The notes: a model not told the origin generated them from the letters alone. A DNA stretch of 64,000 bases from Bradyrhizobium ontarionense (GCF_021088345.1 NZ_CP088156.1:6811001-6875000), one strand, 5' to 3'. Shown: positions 36,055 through 49,642, numbered from the stretch's first letter. Translations and numbers: made by a program.

Positions 36055-36870
36055 ATGCCGGGCGCATTCGATCTAGACAAATATCTCGCGCGCATCGGCT
36101 ATCGCGGGCCGCTGACGCCGACCTTGGAGACGCTCGCCGGATTGCAAGCGGCGCATGTCGATGCGATCGCGTTCGAAGGGCTGGATCCGCTGCTCGGCCG
36201 TCCCGTGAACATCGATCTTGCGTCGGTGCAGGCCAAGATCGTCGACGGCCGCCGCGGCGGCTACTGCTTCGAGCAGAATGCGCTGTTGAAGGCGGCGCTG
36301 AAGGCGATCGGCTTCGCGGTGACGCCGCTCTCGGCGCGGGTGCGCTGGCGGCTCGACGCGGACGCGCCGTTGACGCCGCGCACGCACATGATGCTCAAGG
36401 TCGACCTGCCTGAGGGGCCTCATCTCGCCGATGTCGGCTTCGGCTCCTGCCTGCTCGATTCGCCGCTGCAGATGGTGCCCGACATCGAGCAGCCGACGGC
36501 GATGGGCACGTTCCGTCTGACGCAGTCGGATGGACTTTATTGGCTCGCGGCGAAGCAGCCGGCCGGCTGGCGCATGATGTATGTGTTCGACCTCGTGCCG
36601 CAGATTCATGCCGACTATGTGCTCGGCAACTGGTTCACCTCGACCAGCCCGTTGACGCCATTCACCTCGGTGCTGATCCTGGAGCGGCTGACGCGCGACG
36701 CCCGCTACCGGCTGGTCAACCGCCGCCTCGTCATCGAGTCGCGCGATGGCGAGCTGACGAGCGAGCGCGTCATCGAGTCGCCCGAGGCGTTGCGCAGCGT
36801 GATCGACGAATTGTTCGGCGTCACGCTTCCGGTGCCCGTCGATGACGTCTGGGCGCGGACCGAGAGCTGA
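36055..36870 (+). CDS. Arylamine N-acetyltransferase, copy 1
   Basis: A 271-aa NAT that transfers acetyl from acetyl-CoA to arylamines/hydrazines. The catalytic triad is Cys71 (RRGGYCFEQN), His111 (THMMLK) and Asp126 (ADVGFG). The ATG at 36055 has AGGGAGC upstream. It is followed 5 bp later by a paralogue of identical length and triad spacing, so the pair arose by tandem duplication and is probably co-transcribed. Natural substrates in rhizobia are not known. Confidence 0.93.
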   Translation: MPGAFDLDKYLARIGYRGPLTPTLETLAGLQAAHVDAIAFEGLDPLLGRPVNIDLASVQAKIVDGRRGGYCFEQNALLKAALKAIGFAVTPLSARVRWRLDADAPLTPRTHMMLKVDLPEGPHLADVGFGSCLLDSPLQMVPDIEQPTAMGTFRLTQSDGLYWLAAKQPAGWRMMYVFDLVPQIHADYVLGNWFTSTSPLTPFTSVLILERLTRDARYRLVNRRLVIESRDGELTSERVIESPEALRSVIDELFGVTLPVPVDDVWARTES

Positions 36871-36875
36871 TTAAC

Positions 36876-37691
36876 ATGCGGGATGCGTTTCAACTGGACA
36901 GATATCTCGCCCGCATCGGTCATCGCGGGTCGCTGGCGCCCGATATGTCGACGCTCACGGCGTTGCAGGCCGCGCATGTGGACGTGATTCCGTTCGAGGC
37001 GCTCGATCCGCTCATGGGACGTCCGGTCCACGTGGATCTGCCCTCGGTCCAGCAGAAGCTCGTGCTCGGTCGGCGCGGCGGCTACTGTTTCGAGCAGAAC
37101 GTGCTGTTCCAGGCGGCGCTTGAAGCGGTCGGCTTCAAGGTTGCTGGCCTCACGGGGCGCGTACGCTGGCGCTCCGCGCCGGACGATCCACTCGGGCCGC
37201 GCCAGCACATGATGCTGCTGGTCGAGGTCGACAGCTCTCCCTATCTCGTCGATGTCGGCTTCGGCATCTGCATGATGGATGCGCCCATCCGTCTCGAGGT
37301 CGGGCCCGAACAGCAAACCGCGATGGGCACCTTCCGCATCGGCACGTGGAACGGGCTCTACACGGTGAGCGCGAAGCAGCCGACCGGCTGGCGCATGATG
37401 TATGCGTTCGACCTCGTGCCGCAGATCCATGCCGACTACGTGCTCGGCAGCTGGTACACCTCGACCAGCCCGAACGTGCCGGCCACGACCACGCTGACGA
37501 TGGAACGTGTGTCGCGCAGCGCGCGCTACAAGCTGGTCAACCGCCGCTCTGTCGTGGAAGCGCGCGATGGCGAAGTCGTCGAGGAGCGCATGATCGAGAG
37601 CGCCGCCGAGCTCGGCCGCCTCATCGATGAGATCTTCCAGGTGACGCCACCGGTGCCGGTCGAAGACATCTGGGCGCGGACCAAGGCCTGA
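36876..37691 (+). CDS. Arylamine N-acetyltransferase, copy 2
   Basis: A 271-aa paralogue of the preceding gene: same triad (Cys71, His111, Asp126), same length, and long identical blocks such as GWRMMY-FDLVPQIHADYVLG and TSTSP. The acceptor-pocket regions differ (for example residues 36-48 and 90-105), suggesting different amine preference. The spacing of 5 bp from copy 1 implies one transcript. Confidence 0.93.
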   Translation: MRDAFQLDRYLARIGHRGSLAPDMSTLTALQAAHVDVIPFEALDPLMGRPVHVDLPSVQQKLVLGRRGGYCFEQNVLFQAALEAVGFKVAGLTGRVRWRSAPDDPLGPRQHMMLLVEVDSSPYLVDVGFGICMMDAPIRLEVGPEQQTAMGTFRIGTWNGLYTVSAKQPTGWRMMYAFDLVPQIHADYVLGSWYTSTSPNVPATTTLTMERVSRSARYKLVNRRSVVEARDGEVVEERMIESAAELGRLIDEIFQVTPPVPVEDIWARTKA

Positions 37692-37876
37692 TCATTCATC
37701 GATGACGCGAGTTGACGCTTCTCTTCGCGTGATGAGTGCGGACTCATCAAGCTCGAATCGCATTTGAATGGAATGCCGGCGCGGCCATTGTGTTTATCTT
37801 AAGAATCGCACGCCTAAGTTGCGGTAAATAAGGGGGTTCGCGGCGTCCTGCCGTCGAACCGTGGGGACCGCCCAAC

Positions 37877-37975
37877 ATGACTGACATCGTGAAGCTCGCG
37901 GCGCCTGCAATCCGGCCTGGGACGTCAGCCGCGGAGCCGGGCAGCCGTCGCCGCACGCGGCCGCACCCCTCCTGA
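37877..37975 (+). CDS. Possible 32-aa small protein upstream of structured region
   Basis: A 32-codon frame: MTDIVKLAAPAIRPGTSAAE, then a basic tail with GSRRRTRPHPS. GGGGACC lies about 8 nt upstream. It follows a small hairpin (GTTCG-CGGC...GCCG-CGAAC, 37839-37859) and precedes a run of strong stem-loops. No family recognised; it may be a leader peptide, a small protein, or chance. Confidence 0.3.
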   Translation: MTDIVKLAAPAIRPGTSAAEPGSRRRTRPHPS

Positions 37976-37980
37976 CATCA

Positions 37981-38160
37981 GAGCCGCGCGTGTGCGCGGC
38001 TCATCCGAGCTGGCCTGATCGCCAGGACGGGTGGGGGCTTCACGGTAGATCGTCGTCTCTGACGCTTCGACGCTCATCCGATCGATCATGGAACGGCGGC
38101 CTGACCTGCCACTTCAGGCCGTGCGCATCCCATGTCGAGGAAGCCCCCACCCCTTTTTTG
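37981..38160 (+). ncRNA. Candidate structured RNA / structured 3' region ending in a terminator-like stem
   Basis: Successive stems: GAGCCGCGC-GTGT-GCGCGGCTC (37981-38002, perfect), CTGGC...GCCAG (about 38010-38025), and a perfect 13-bp long-range stem GGGTGGGGGCTTC (38029-38041) with GAAGCCCCCACCC (38140-38152) followed by TTTTTT. Inside the long stem is CGGCCTGA (38097-38104) paired with TCAGGCCG (38114-38121). This is the layout of a self-terminating small RNA on the plus strand. It does not match 6S or SRP RNA cores by eye. A repetitive origin (CCCCCACCCC occurs in family D) remains possible. Confidence 0.35.
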
Positions 38161-38267
38161 CCAGATGGATTCGATCTCCAACCCCGAAGACGGTGCGCTC
38201 CCCTTCCCCCTTACCGGCAGGGCTATCGCATATGACGGTCCAACTTTGAGTTCGGCTCCCTCCACAC

Positions 38268-38355
38268 CGTCATGGCCGGGCTCCGTCCCGGCCATCCACG
38301 TCGTTCGGCATCCTGGGAAGGACGTGGATGCCCGGGACGGAGCCCGGGCATGACG
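38268..38355. repeat. Intergenic palindromic repeat, family C
   Basis: Outer arms CGTCATG/CATGACG, inner hairpins GGCCGGG-CTCCGT-CCCGGCC and GCCCGGG-ACGGAG-CCCGGGC, and a middle CCACGTC/GACGTGG stem. The rest of the 37692-38524 gap holds the candidate small ORF/RNA and GGGAAGGG-type family D fragments. Confidence 0.75.
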
Positions 38356-38507
38356 ACGTGGAGGCAGCGTAGCGAAACGTCTCAGATCTTCATATGCGAT
38401 AGCCCTGCCCTTGCGGGAAGGGTTGAGGGTCCACGAGTCGCGCTCTGCATGAAAGCTGAGCGATCGGTCCGCGTGCGGGTTACCTGCTTGAGTCGACGGC
38501 CTCACCG

Positions 38508-38524
38508 CGTCATTGCGAGCGAAG
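38508..38524. repeat. Left arm of family B repeat, interrupted by IS481
   Basis: CGTCATTGCGAGCGAAG, continuing after the insertion sequence at 39793-39861 (GAAGCGAAGCAATCCAGAG ... GCAGTGACG). Removing the IS and one GAAG copy restores a normal family B unit. Confidence 0.85.
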
Positions 38525-39792
38525 TGTTCAGACCGGGCACATAGCTTACACCTGTTCGGAGACATAGTTGACACTTTTCGGGTCGCGCAAATCGATGGCT
38601 GCGATCTGATTTGCGGCAAAGAATATTCCGAACTTCCCGTCGCTACTGAGCGGGCGAATGGCGAGCCGCTCGCCACGAAAGGCTTGCGGCACTTTCCAGA
38701 GACGTCCCTTGAAGCTGACGTAGGCCTTCGTCGTAGAAACGGAACGGACGACCTCGCCCTCGTCGTACTCCACCGTTGGAAGGCGATCCGGCATCGTGCG
38801 CTGGCTGGGTCGATAGCGGCTTGCCGGCACATCGAAGTCCAACGCCTCGTGCGGCCGGTCGAGATTGTAGACGGCTCGCCATTCGTCGAGTGCCCGCTGG
38901 ACATCGTCAAGGTCGCGGTAGCGCCTGAAGGCAAAGACCTCGGCCTTCAGGGTGCGATGGAAGCGTTCGTTCTTGCCCCGGCTCTGGGGATGGTAGGGGC
39001 GGCTGTGGATCGTTCGGATACCGAGCTTCAGAAGCCATACTGTCAGCGTGGTCCAGGGATCTTCAAGGGTGAAGCCCCAGGGGCCGCCGTTGTCGACGAA
39101 CATCGCATCCGGCAGTCCGTAGCGGTGGAACGTCGTCTCCAGATGTCCTCGTACCGTCGAGCCTCGTTCGTTGTCACAAGCTGCCAGGCACAAGGAAAAG
39201 CGCGAGTGGTCGTCCAACGCCGTCAGCGGATGACAGGACACGCCGTTCTCCAGCGCGCTGTGCCCCTTGAAGTCCATTTGCCAAAGCTGATTGGGCGCAT
39301 CCTTCTCGAACCGTTTGTAGGGCTGCCCAGGCGTGCCCGCAGGCTCCGTCACCCGATCGTAACGGCACAGGATATTGTGCACCGTCGATATCGCGGGAAC
39401 GGCTTGCCCGTCGCGATCGAGACGACGCGCGAGCTTGCGCGCTCCCCAGGCTGGGTGAGCATCGCGCAATGCGACAATCTGCTGCTCAGTCGCAGCTGCG
39501 GTGCGCTCCGGACTGCGATGAGGCCGCCGCGACCGATCCGCCAGCGTTGTATCGCCGGCATCATGCCGCTGGATCCACTTGTAGCCGGTCTGAGCGCTGA
39601 TGCCGAACTGCCGGCACAGCTTCCGCCGGTTCACTCCCTCCTGCTTGGCAAGCATCACAAACTCTCGTCGTTGGTCCATGACAGACACCTCTCGCCACGG
39701 CATCGCTCGCCCCTTTGCTTGACGAATCGAGCCGATTTTGACGTGTCAACCATGTCTCCGAACACCTGTCAGCCATGTCCCCGGGCTGAACA
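38525..39792 (-). mobile_element. IS481-family insertion sequence, complete (1268 bp)
   Basis: Terminal inverted repeats of about 48 bp run from TGTTCAGACCGGGCACATAG at the left and the complement of CATGTCCCCGGGCTGAACA at the right, with a second conserved block TGTTCGGAGACAT.GTTGACA inside each end. It is flanked by a 4-bp direct repeat GAAG (38521-38524 and 39793-39796). The intact transposase and matching ends suggest recent arrival. Confidence 0.92.
38546..39703 (-). CDS. IS481-family transposase
   Basis: A 385-aa DDE transposase: N-terminal helix-turn-helix (RRKLCRQFGISAQTGYKWIQRH, about 26-47), then the rve catalytic domain with Asp in LWQMDFKGH, Asp in AMFVDNGGPW and Glu in RGKNERFHRTLKAE, and a C-terminal domain. 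It appears full length and unbroken. Two starts are possible: ATG at 39701-39703 (AAGGGG upstream) and one eight codons later with GAGAGGTG upstream. Confidence 0.95.
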   Translation of the reverse strand: MPWREVSVMDQRREFVMLAKQEGVNRRKLCRQFGISAQTGYKWIQRHDAGDTTLADRSRRPHRSPERTAAATEQQIVALRDAHPAWGARKLARRLDRDGQAVPAISTVHNILCRYDRVTEPAGTPGQPYKRFEKDAPNQLWQMDFKGHSALENGVSCHPLTALDDHSRFSLCLAACDNERGSTVRGHLETTFHRYGLPDAMFVDNGGPWGFTLEDPWTTLTVWLLKLGIRTIHSRPYHPQSRGKNERFHRTLKAEVFAFRRYRDLDDVQRALDEWRAVYNLDRPHEALDFDVPASRYRPSQRTMPDRLPTVEYDEGEVVRSVSTTKAYVSFKGRLWKVPQAFRGERLAIRPLSSDGKFGIFFAANQIAAIDLRDPKSVNYVSEQV

Positions 39793-39861
39793 GAAGCGAA
39801 GCAATCCAGAGTCTTTTCCTCGGTCCTGGATTGCTTCGTCGCTTCGCTCCTCGCAGTGACG
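39793..39861. repeat. Right part of family B repeat after IS481
   Basis: Continues the unit started at 38508; ends GCAGTGACG. It is followed to 40044 by a family D-like purine/pyrimidine-rich stretch (ACCCCCACCCCCC, GCCCGCAAGGGAGAGG); no gene is seen there. Confidence 0.75.
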
Positions 39862-40044
39862 GGGGCGTTTGGACGAAGAGCGTCGGCGAGAGCTGCAACC
39901 GCACCAAGCGCGTTTGACGCGCCGGCGAACTCAACGACATTCAGCGCCGGGAGACCCCCACCCCCCCGACCCCTGCCCGCAAGGGAGAGGGGAGGCGACC
40001 ACCGTCGTGGCGTGAGGGAGGTGTCTAATAAATCGACGACGCAC

Positions 40045-41493
40045 TCAGCGCGGCAGCTCGGTCTTGCCCATCAGGAACTTGTCGACCGCCTGCGCGCACA
40101 GCCGGCCCTCGCGGATCGCCCACACCACCAGCGACTGACCGCGGCGCATGTCGCCGGCTGCGAACACCTTCGGCAGCGAGGTCTGGTAGTCGGTCAGATT
40201 GGCCTTGACGTTGCCGCGCGGGTCGAGGTCGACGCCGAGGCTCTTGAGCAGACCTTCATGCACTGGATGCACGAAGCCCATTGCGAGCAGCACCAGATCG
40301 GCTGACAGCGCGAACTCCGTGCCCGGGATCGGCTTGAACTGGCCATCGACGCGCACGCAATGCAGCGTCTTGACCGCGCCGTTCTCGCCTTCGAACTTCT
40401 GCGTCAGCACGGCGAACTCGCGCACCGCGCCTTCGGCCTGGCTCGACGATGTCCGCATCTTCAGCGGCCAGTTCGGCCAGGTCAGCGCCTTGTTCTCGCG
40501 CTCGGGCGGGGCAGCCATGATCTCGAGCTGGGTCACCGAGGCAGCGCCCTGGCGCAGCGAGGTGCCGATGCAGTCCGAGCCGGTATCTCCGCCGCCGATC
40601 ACGACGACATGCTTGCCCGTGGCGAGGATCTCGGTGGCATTGACCGGCTCATTGCCGACGCGGCGGTTCTGCTGTGGCAGGAAGTCCATCGCGTAATGGA
40701 TGCCGGTGAGATCGCGGCCGGGGATCGGCAGGTCGCGCGGCGCTTCCGCGCCGCCGGTCAGCGCCACCGCGTCGTGATCCTTCAGCAGCGTCTTGGCATC
40801 GAGGCCATCGGCACCGCCGACATGGACGCCATAGTGGAAGGTGATGCCTTCGCCTTCCATCTGCCCGATGCGGCGGTCGATGATGTCCTTCTCCATCTTG
40901 AAGTCGGGAATGCCATAGCGCAGCAGGCCGCCGGCCTTGGCGTGCTTCTCATAGACATGGACATCGTGCCCGGCGCGCGCGAGCTGCTGGGCGCAGGCGA
41001 GGCCAGCCGGGCCGGCGCCGACGACCGCGATCTTCTTGCCGGTCTTCACCGCAGCTGGCTCGGGCTTGATCCAGCCCTGCTCAAACGCCTTGTCGACGAT
41101 GGCGCATTCGATCGTCTTGATGGTCACCGGATTGTCGTCGATGTTGAGCGTGCAGGAGGCCTCGCACGGGGCAGGGCAGATGCGGCCCGTGAACTCCGGG
41201 AAGTTGTTGGTCGAGTGCAGGTTGCGCGCTGCCTCTTCCCAGTTGCCGTTGTAGATCAGGTCGTTCCAGTCGGGGATCTGGTTGTTGACCGGACAGCCGG
41301 GCGTGCCCGGCGCAGCCGAGCCGGTGCCGTGGCAGAACGGGATGCCGCAATTCATGCAGCGCGCCGCCTGGTCGCGCAGCTCCTTCTCGGAGAGCGGCAC
41401 CACGAATTCCTGGAAGTTCTTCAGCCGCTCGGCAACGGGCGCGTACTTGCGATCGTGCCGCTCGATTTCGAGAAAACCTGTGACCTTGCCCAT
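40045..41493 (-). CDS. gltD: Glutamate synthase (NADPH) small subunit
   Basis: A 482-aa beta subunit that moves electrons from NADPH via FAD and Fe-S centres to the large subunit. The N-terminal Fe-S cysteines are in [12 protein letters not shown] and [13 protein letters not shown], and a further cluster in [11 protein letters not shown]; the FAD site is [21 protein letters not shown] and the NADPH site [11 protein letters not shown]. It lies downstream of gltB on the same strand, separated by 286 bp of palindromic repeats, an unusually long gap for this operon. Confidence 0.96.
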   Translation of the reverse strand: MGKVTGFLEIERHDRKYAPVAERLKNFQEFVVPLSEKELRDQAARCMNCGIPFCHGTGSAAPGTPGCPVNNQIPDWNDLIYNGNWEEAARNLHSTNNFPEFTGRICPAPCEASCTLNIDDNPVTIKTIECAIVDKAFEQGWIKPEPAAVKTGKKIAVVGAGPAGLACAQQLARAGHDVHVYEKHAKAGGLLRYGIPDFKMEKDIIDRRIGQMEGEGITFHYGVHVGGADGLDAKTLLKDHDAVALTGGAEAPRDLPIPGRDLTGIHYAMDFLPQQNRRVGNEPVNATEILATGKHVVVIGGGDTGSDCIGTSLRQGAASVTQLEIMAAPPERENKALTWPNWPLKMRTSSSQAEGAVREFAVLTQKFEGENGAVKTLHCVRVDGQFKPIPGTEFALSADLVLLAMGFVHPVHEGLLKSLGVDLDPRGNVKANLTDYQTSLPKVFAAGDMRRGQSLVVWAIREGRLCAQAVDKFLMGKTELPR

Positions 41494-41520
41494 GACCTAC
41501 GACGTCCCTGATTGCTCGGG

Positions 41521-41759
41521 CCTCATGGCTCGGGACGGTTGCTTTCGCACCTCCTCACCATGAGGGATCAACATTGTGCCTCTTGTTCCTCATCCCGTGG
41601 GCGGCGTCTCCGCCGCCTCGAAGGATGAGGCCCGACTCACTTCGTCATTGCGAGGAGCCGAAGGCGACGAAGCAATCCAGACTTTCTTCTTGACCCTGGA
41701 TTGCTTCCGCCTACGCCCCTAGGGGCTTCGGCGGACAAGTCGCTGCGCTCGCAATGACG
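41521..41759. repeat. Two palindromic repeats (families A and B) between gltB and gltD
   Basis: 41521-41632 has the family A inverted pair CCTCATGG...CCATGAGG and the related CTCATCC...GGATGAG unit; 41643-41759 is a family B unit with arms CGTCATTGCGAG and CTCGCAATGACG and an enlarged middle (extra CTACGCCCCTAGGGGCTTCGGCGG). They fill the gltB-gltD gap and could modulate expression of gltD relative to gltB. Confidence 0.75.
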
Positions 41760-41779
41760 TCCTTGTCTACTGCCGTGCC

Positions 41780-46531
<4,752 letters not shown>

Positions 46532-46727
46532 TTATTGGTCAGGGCCATCACCACCGTCCGGCGCACCCCGGGCGCTGCGCGGGCCCCTCTCCGGAGCCAA
46601 CGCTCGTCCTTCTCAGCGAGCCGCATTTGCAGAATTCAGGCCAGTCACCGGGTGACAAGTCCCCGCCGGACGACCATGGCCTGTTCGTGTCGCAGCGCCC
46701 TGGTGTCCCGAGGGCGCCGTAACATCA

Positions 46728-46783
46728 TTGCAAAGTCTCGGTCACCTTTGCAACGAAATTTTAGACAGCATTTCTGTCCTAAA
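46728..46783. promoter_or_regulatory. Two inverted repeats in the gltB upstream region, candidate operators
   Basis: A perfect repeat TTGCAAAG-N10-CTTTGCAA (46728-46753) is followed by an imperfect one, TTTTAGACAG-N5-CTGTCCTAAA (46759-46783), within an AT-rich island about 200-250 bp upstream of gltB. The remainder of the 519-bp gap to the divergent gene holds no supported gene. Confidence 0.45.
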
Positions 46784-47050
46784 CCACAAGATGCCAAACT
46801 TTAACCTATCACACAAGCACCGCCGAGTCCTTCCGCCAAGCGGCCCGCGGACCCGTAAACCCCGGCAATTCTTCCGTTCGTGAACGACGCGCCAGGGCGC
46901 GCCGATCACGAGGCTCGCTCGATTTTGAAACCCGCCGCCTCGATCCCGCCCCCTCTCCGACCCAGGACCGCCGGAATCACGGCAGAGCTTCCGCGCCACT
47001 AGGAATGAAGCGATAGCTTCACGTGCGGGGGCATGCAGGAGCTTTGAGCC

Positions 47051-48001
47051 ATGAAGTTGCTAGTTGGAGCCGTCTCAGCCTCGATCATCGCAGCCTTTGC
47101 GGCGCAGGCCGAGCCGCTTCCGCCGTCGGGCGTCCGCTCGCCCTATACGGCCGTGTCCGATTTCGACGCGCCTTATCCGGAGCTGCCGCCGGCCGCGGTG
47201 CCCGCCCCGCCGCCGCGCTACGGCTACGGTCCGGGCGTCGAGGACGGCTATCGGGACCAGCGCTACGCGCCGCCTGCGCCGGTCTATCGCCAGGACGGCT
47301 ATCAGCCGGATTATGGCTACGCCCCGGCATTCCTGCCGGTGCACGAGGTTTATGCCATCCTGCGCGACAACGGCTTTTCGCCGCTCGGCGCGCCGCGCCA
47401 GCGCGGCAACGTCTATGTCGTAGCGGTGCTCGACCGCGACGGCGAGGACGGCAGGCTCGTCGTTGACGCGCGTTCAGGCCGCATCCTCCGCTTCCTGCCT
47501 GCCTTCCAAGGCGGCGAGCAGTATGAGCGGATGCGCTACGAACCGGCGCCGCGCGGCGGGCTCGACCATCTGCCGCCGCCGACGGTGATCAGCGCCGATC
47601 CGCGCGCGATGCCGGCCATGCCCGCTGCGCCGCGCATCGCGACCGCCACGCCGATGCAGCCTCCGAAGCTGGCCGCGCCGGTCGCCCGGCCCGCGGTGCC
47701 GTCACCGCAGACCGCAGCGCTCAATCCGAAGCCGCCCGAGCCGAAGCCGGCCCAGCCAAGGGCAACCGACATCAAGCAGCCGGACATCAAGCCGGCCGAG
47801 GTCAGACCGGCGGATGCGAAGCCCGCCGAGGCGGCGGGCGCCGTGAAATCGGGCGACGGCAAGCCGGCCGAAGCCAAGCCCGTGCAGTCCGCAGCGGCAC
47901 CGCCGCTGACCACGGGCTCCGTGACGCCTCCGGCCGCGGCCAAGCCCGCGCCGCAGATCCAGCCGACCGCGACGATGCCGCCGGTACAGGGGCTGGACTA
48001 G
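47051..48001 (+). CDS. Secreted Pro/Ala-rich protein with PepSY-like module
   Basis: A 316-aa protein: signal peptide MKLLVGAVSASIIAAFAAQA, a Tyr/Pro-rich segment (about 40-95), then a compact module at about 95-150 (VHEVYAILRDNGFSPLG, YVVAVLDRDGEDGRLVVDAR, GRILRF) like a single PepSY-type domain, then about 150 residues of Pro/Ala/Lys low complexity with repeated KPAE/KP motifs. The tail suggests a periplasmic or wall-spanning linker. Function unknown. GGAGC precedes the ATG. Confidence 0.7.
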   Translation: MKLLVGAVSASIIAAFAAQAEPLPPSGVRSPYTAVSDFDAPYPELPPAAVPAPPPRYGYGPGVEDGYRDQRYAPPAPVYRQDGYQPDYGYAPAFLPVHEVYAILRDNGFSPLGAPRQRGNVYVVAVLDRDGEDGRLVVDARSGRILRFLPAFQGGEQYERMRYEPAPRGGLDHLPPPTVISADPRAMPAMPAAPRIATATPMQPPKLAAPVARPAVPSPQTAALNPKPPEPKPAQPRATDIKQPDIKPAEVRPADAKPAEAAGAVKSGDGKPAEAKPVQSAAAPPLTTGSVTPPAAAKPAPQIQPTATMPPVQGLD

Positions 48002-48226
48002 GGTTCGTTGGCAGGGCTTCCGCTCCGGCGCCTGCCACGACAACAACTGTCATCGCCCGGCTCGACCGGGCGAGCCTGGCGGCACCGATATCGGTTTTCA
48101 CGACCGTCTCGGTGCACGGGATGCCCGCCGGAGCTAGTCATCGGGCTCGCCGAAGGCGAGACCCGGTGGCGGGCTCGATGGCGTGGTTTGAAGCGGCTGG
48201 AGAGATTCTCAGCAGCATCGATGGCG

Positions 48227-48991
48227 CTACTCGTGCTGCCCGGCGGCCTTCAGGATCAGAGCCGCGATCTCCTTCGGATGCGACACCAGTGACAGGTGGC
48301 CGGCATCGAGCTCGATCGTGGTTGCATGCATGCGGCTGGCGAGGAAGCGCTCGAATCCCGGATCGATCGTCTTGTCCTGCTTCGAGACCGCATAGAAGGA
48401 CGGCTTGTCGTGCCACGCTGCCTGCGTGGTGCGGCCGGCGAAGATCGTTGCCGCGGTCGGCCATTGCACCGCATAGAGCTCCTTCGCCGTCGTCGCATCG
48501 ACGCCGTTGGCGAAGTACTTCAGGAACGCGTCCTCGCTGAGCTTGGTGTCGCCGTCATGGTCGACGATGCCGGCGCGCGCGGGCGGCGTCGGATATTGCC
48601 CGGCGAGCTTGACGAAGTCCTCGCCCGCATCGGGTGCGCGTGCTGCGACATAGACCAGCGCGCTGACCTTCGGGTCGGTGCCGACCTCGCTCACGACCGT
48701 GCCGCCCCAGGAATGGCCGACCAGCACGGCCGGTCCATCCTGCTCGGCGAGCGCGCGGCGCGTCGCCGCGACCGAGTCCGTCAGCGAGGTCAGCGGATTC
48801 TGAACGGCCGTGACCTTGAGGCCGGCCGCCTGCAGATAGGGGATGACCTTGGCCCAGCTGGAGCCGTCGGCCCAGGCGCCGTGCACCAGCACGACGTTGG
48901 TGACCTTGGGCGGCGGTGCGGGCTGTGCGAGGGCAGGGGCGGCAAATGCCGTCAGCGCGGCGACGAGCGAGAGGGTACGAAGAACGTTCAT
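48227..48991 (-). CDS. Secreted alpha/beta-hydrolase
   Basis: A 254-aa alpha/beta hydrolase with signal peptide (MNVLRTLSLVAALTAFAAPALA). Nucleophile elbow GHSWGG (about 103-108), oxyanion strand VVLVHGAWADGSSW, acid Asp in the KTIDPGFE segment and His in DAGHLSLVSHP. This resembles the small esterase/salicylate-esterase-like group often annotated as alpha/beta hydrolase. The ATG at 48989-48991 begins the signal peptide; a longer frame upstream is discarded. Substrate unknown. Confidence 0.85.
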   Translation of the reverse strand: MNVLRTLSLVAALTAFAAPALAQPAPPPKVTNVVLVHGAWADGSSWAKVIPYLQAAGLKVTAVQNPLTSLTDSVAATRRALAEQDGPAVLVGHSWGGTVVSEVGTDPKVSALVYVAARAPDAGEDFVKLAGQYPTPPARAGIVDHDGDTKLSEDAFLKYFANGVDATTAKELYAVQWPTAATIFAGRTTQAAWHDKPSFYAVSKQDKTIDPGFERFLASRMHATTIELDAGHLSLVSHPKEIAALILKAAGQHE

Positions 48992-49101
48992 GTCACGGGC
49001 TCCATGGGCTGGGTTGGCAAGATGATCACTGGCGTCTTCGCGAGTGGGGCGCAGGCCGTTACCGTCCGTCACGATCGTTTGATCGCACCGCAACAACGCA
49101 C

Positions 49102-49130
49102 AAAAAAACGCCCCGGTGGCCCGGGGCGTT
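49102..49130 (-). terminator. Rho-independent terminator of the Hsp20 gene
   Basis: Read on the minus strand: a perfect 10-bp stem (AACGCCCCGG with CCGGGGCGTT, loop GCCA) followed by seven T. It lies 25 bp after the hsp20 stop codon. Confidence 0.92.
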
Positions 49131-49154
49131 CCTATTCTGAATGGCTGCTGTCGG

Positions 49155-49637
49155 TTACGCGGCGGCCTTGTCGGCCGAGCCTTCGATCACCGGTTGCTCG
49201 GCAGCCTGTGCATTGGTCGAGATCGGGATCGAACGCGGCTTCTTGGCCTCAGGAACCTCGCGCACGAGGTCGACATGGAGCAGGCCGTTCTCAAGGCTGG
49301 CGTTCTTCACCACCACGTGGTCGGCAAGCTGGAAGCTGCGCTCGAAGGCGCGGGCCGCGATGCCACGGTAAAGCAGCTCAGCTTTCGCCTTCCCGTTCTC
49401 GTTGGCGGCCTTCTCGCCCTTGATCGTCAGCGTATTTTCCTTCGCGACGAGCGAGAGGTCGTCCTTGCCGAAGCCCGATACGGCGACGGTGATGCGGTAG
49501 GTATTCTCACCGGTCCGCTCGATGTTGTAGGGCGGATAGCCCGGGCTGGTTTCGCTGGTGGCCTGGTCGAGCAGCGAGAACAGGCGGTCGAAACCGACGG
49601 TGGAACGGTAGAAGGGAGTGAGATCGTAGGTGCGCAT
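49155..49637 (-). CDS. Small heat-shock protein, Hsp20 family
   Basis: A 160-aa alpha-crystallin-type chaperone: N-terminal arm MRTYDLTPFYRSTVGFDRLF, then the crystallin domain (about 35-130) with YRITVAVSGFGKDDLSL, TLTIKGEKA, ALLYRGIAARAFERSFQLADHV-like region, and LENGLLHVDLVREVPE, and an IPI-type tail (SIPIST). It belongs to rhizobial class A Hsp20 (IbpA-like). The ATG at 49635-49637 follows TGGAGGA within a ROSE-like leader, which indicates heat control of translation. Confidence 0.95.
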   Translation of the reverse strand: MRTYDLTPFYRSTVGFDRLFSLLDQATSETSPGYPPYNIERTGENTYRITVAVSGFGKDDLSLVAKENTLTIKGEKAANENGKAKAELLYRGIAARAFERSFQLADHVVVKNASLENGLLHVDLVREVPEAKKPRSIPISTNAQAAEQPVIEGSADKAAA

Positions 49638-49642
49638 GGTCA

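Noticed and set aside
37981..38160. 6S RNA or SRP (4.5S) RNA
   Set aside because: The GGGGGCT/AGCCCCC closing stem resembles 4.5S RNA, but the conserved GGAA-tetraloop/AGCAG core is absent, and the central bubble of 6S is not evident.
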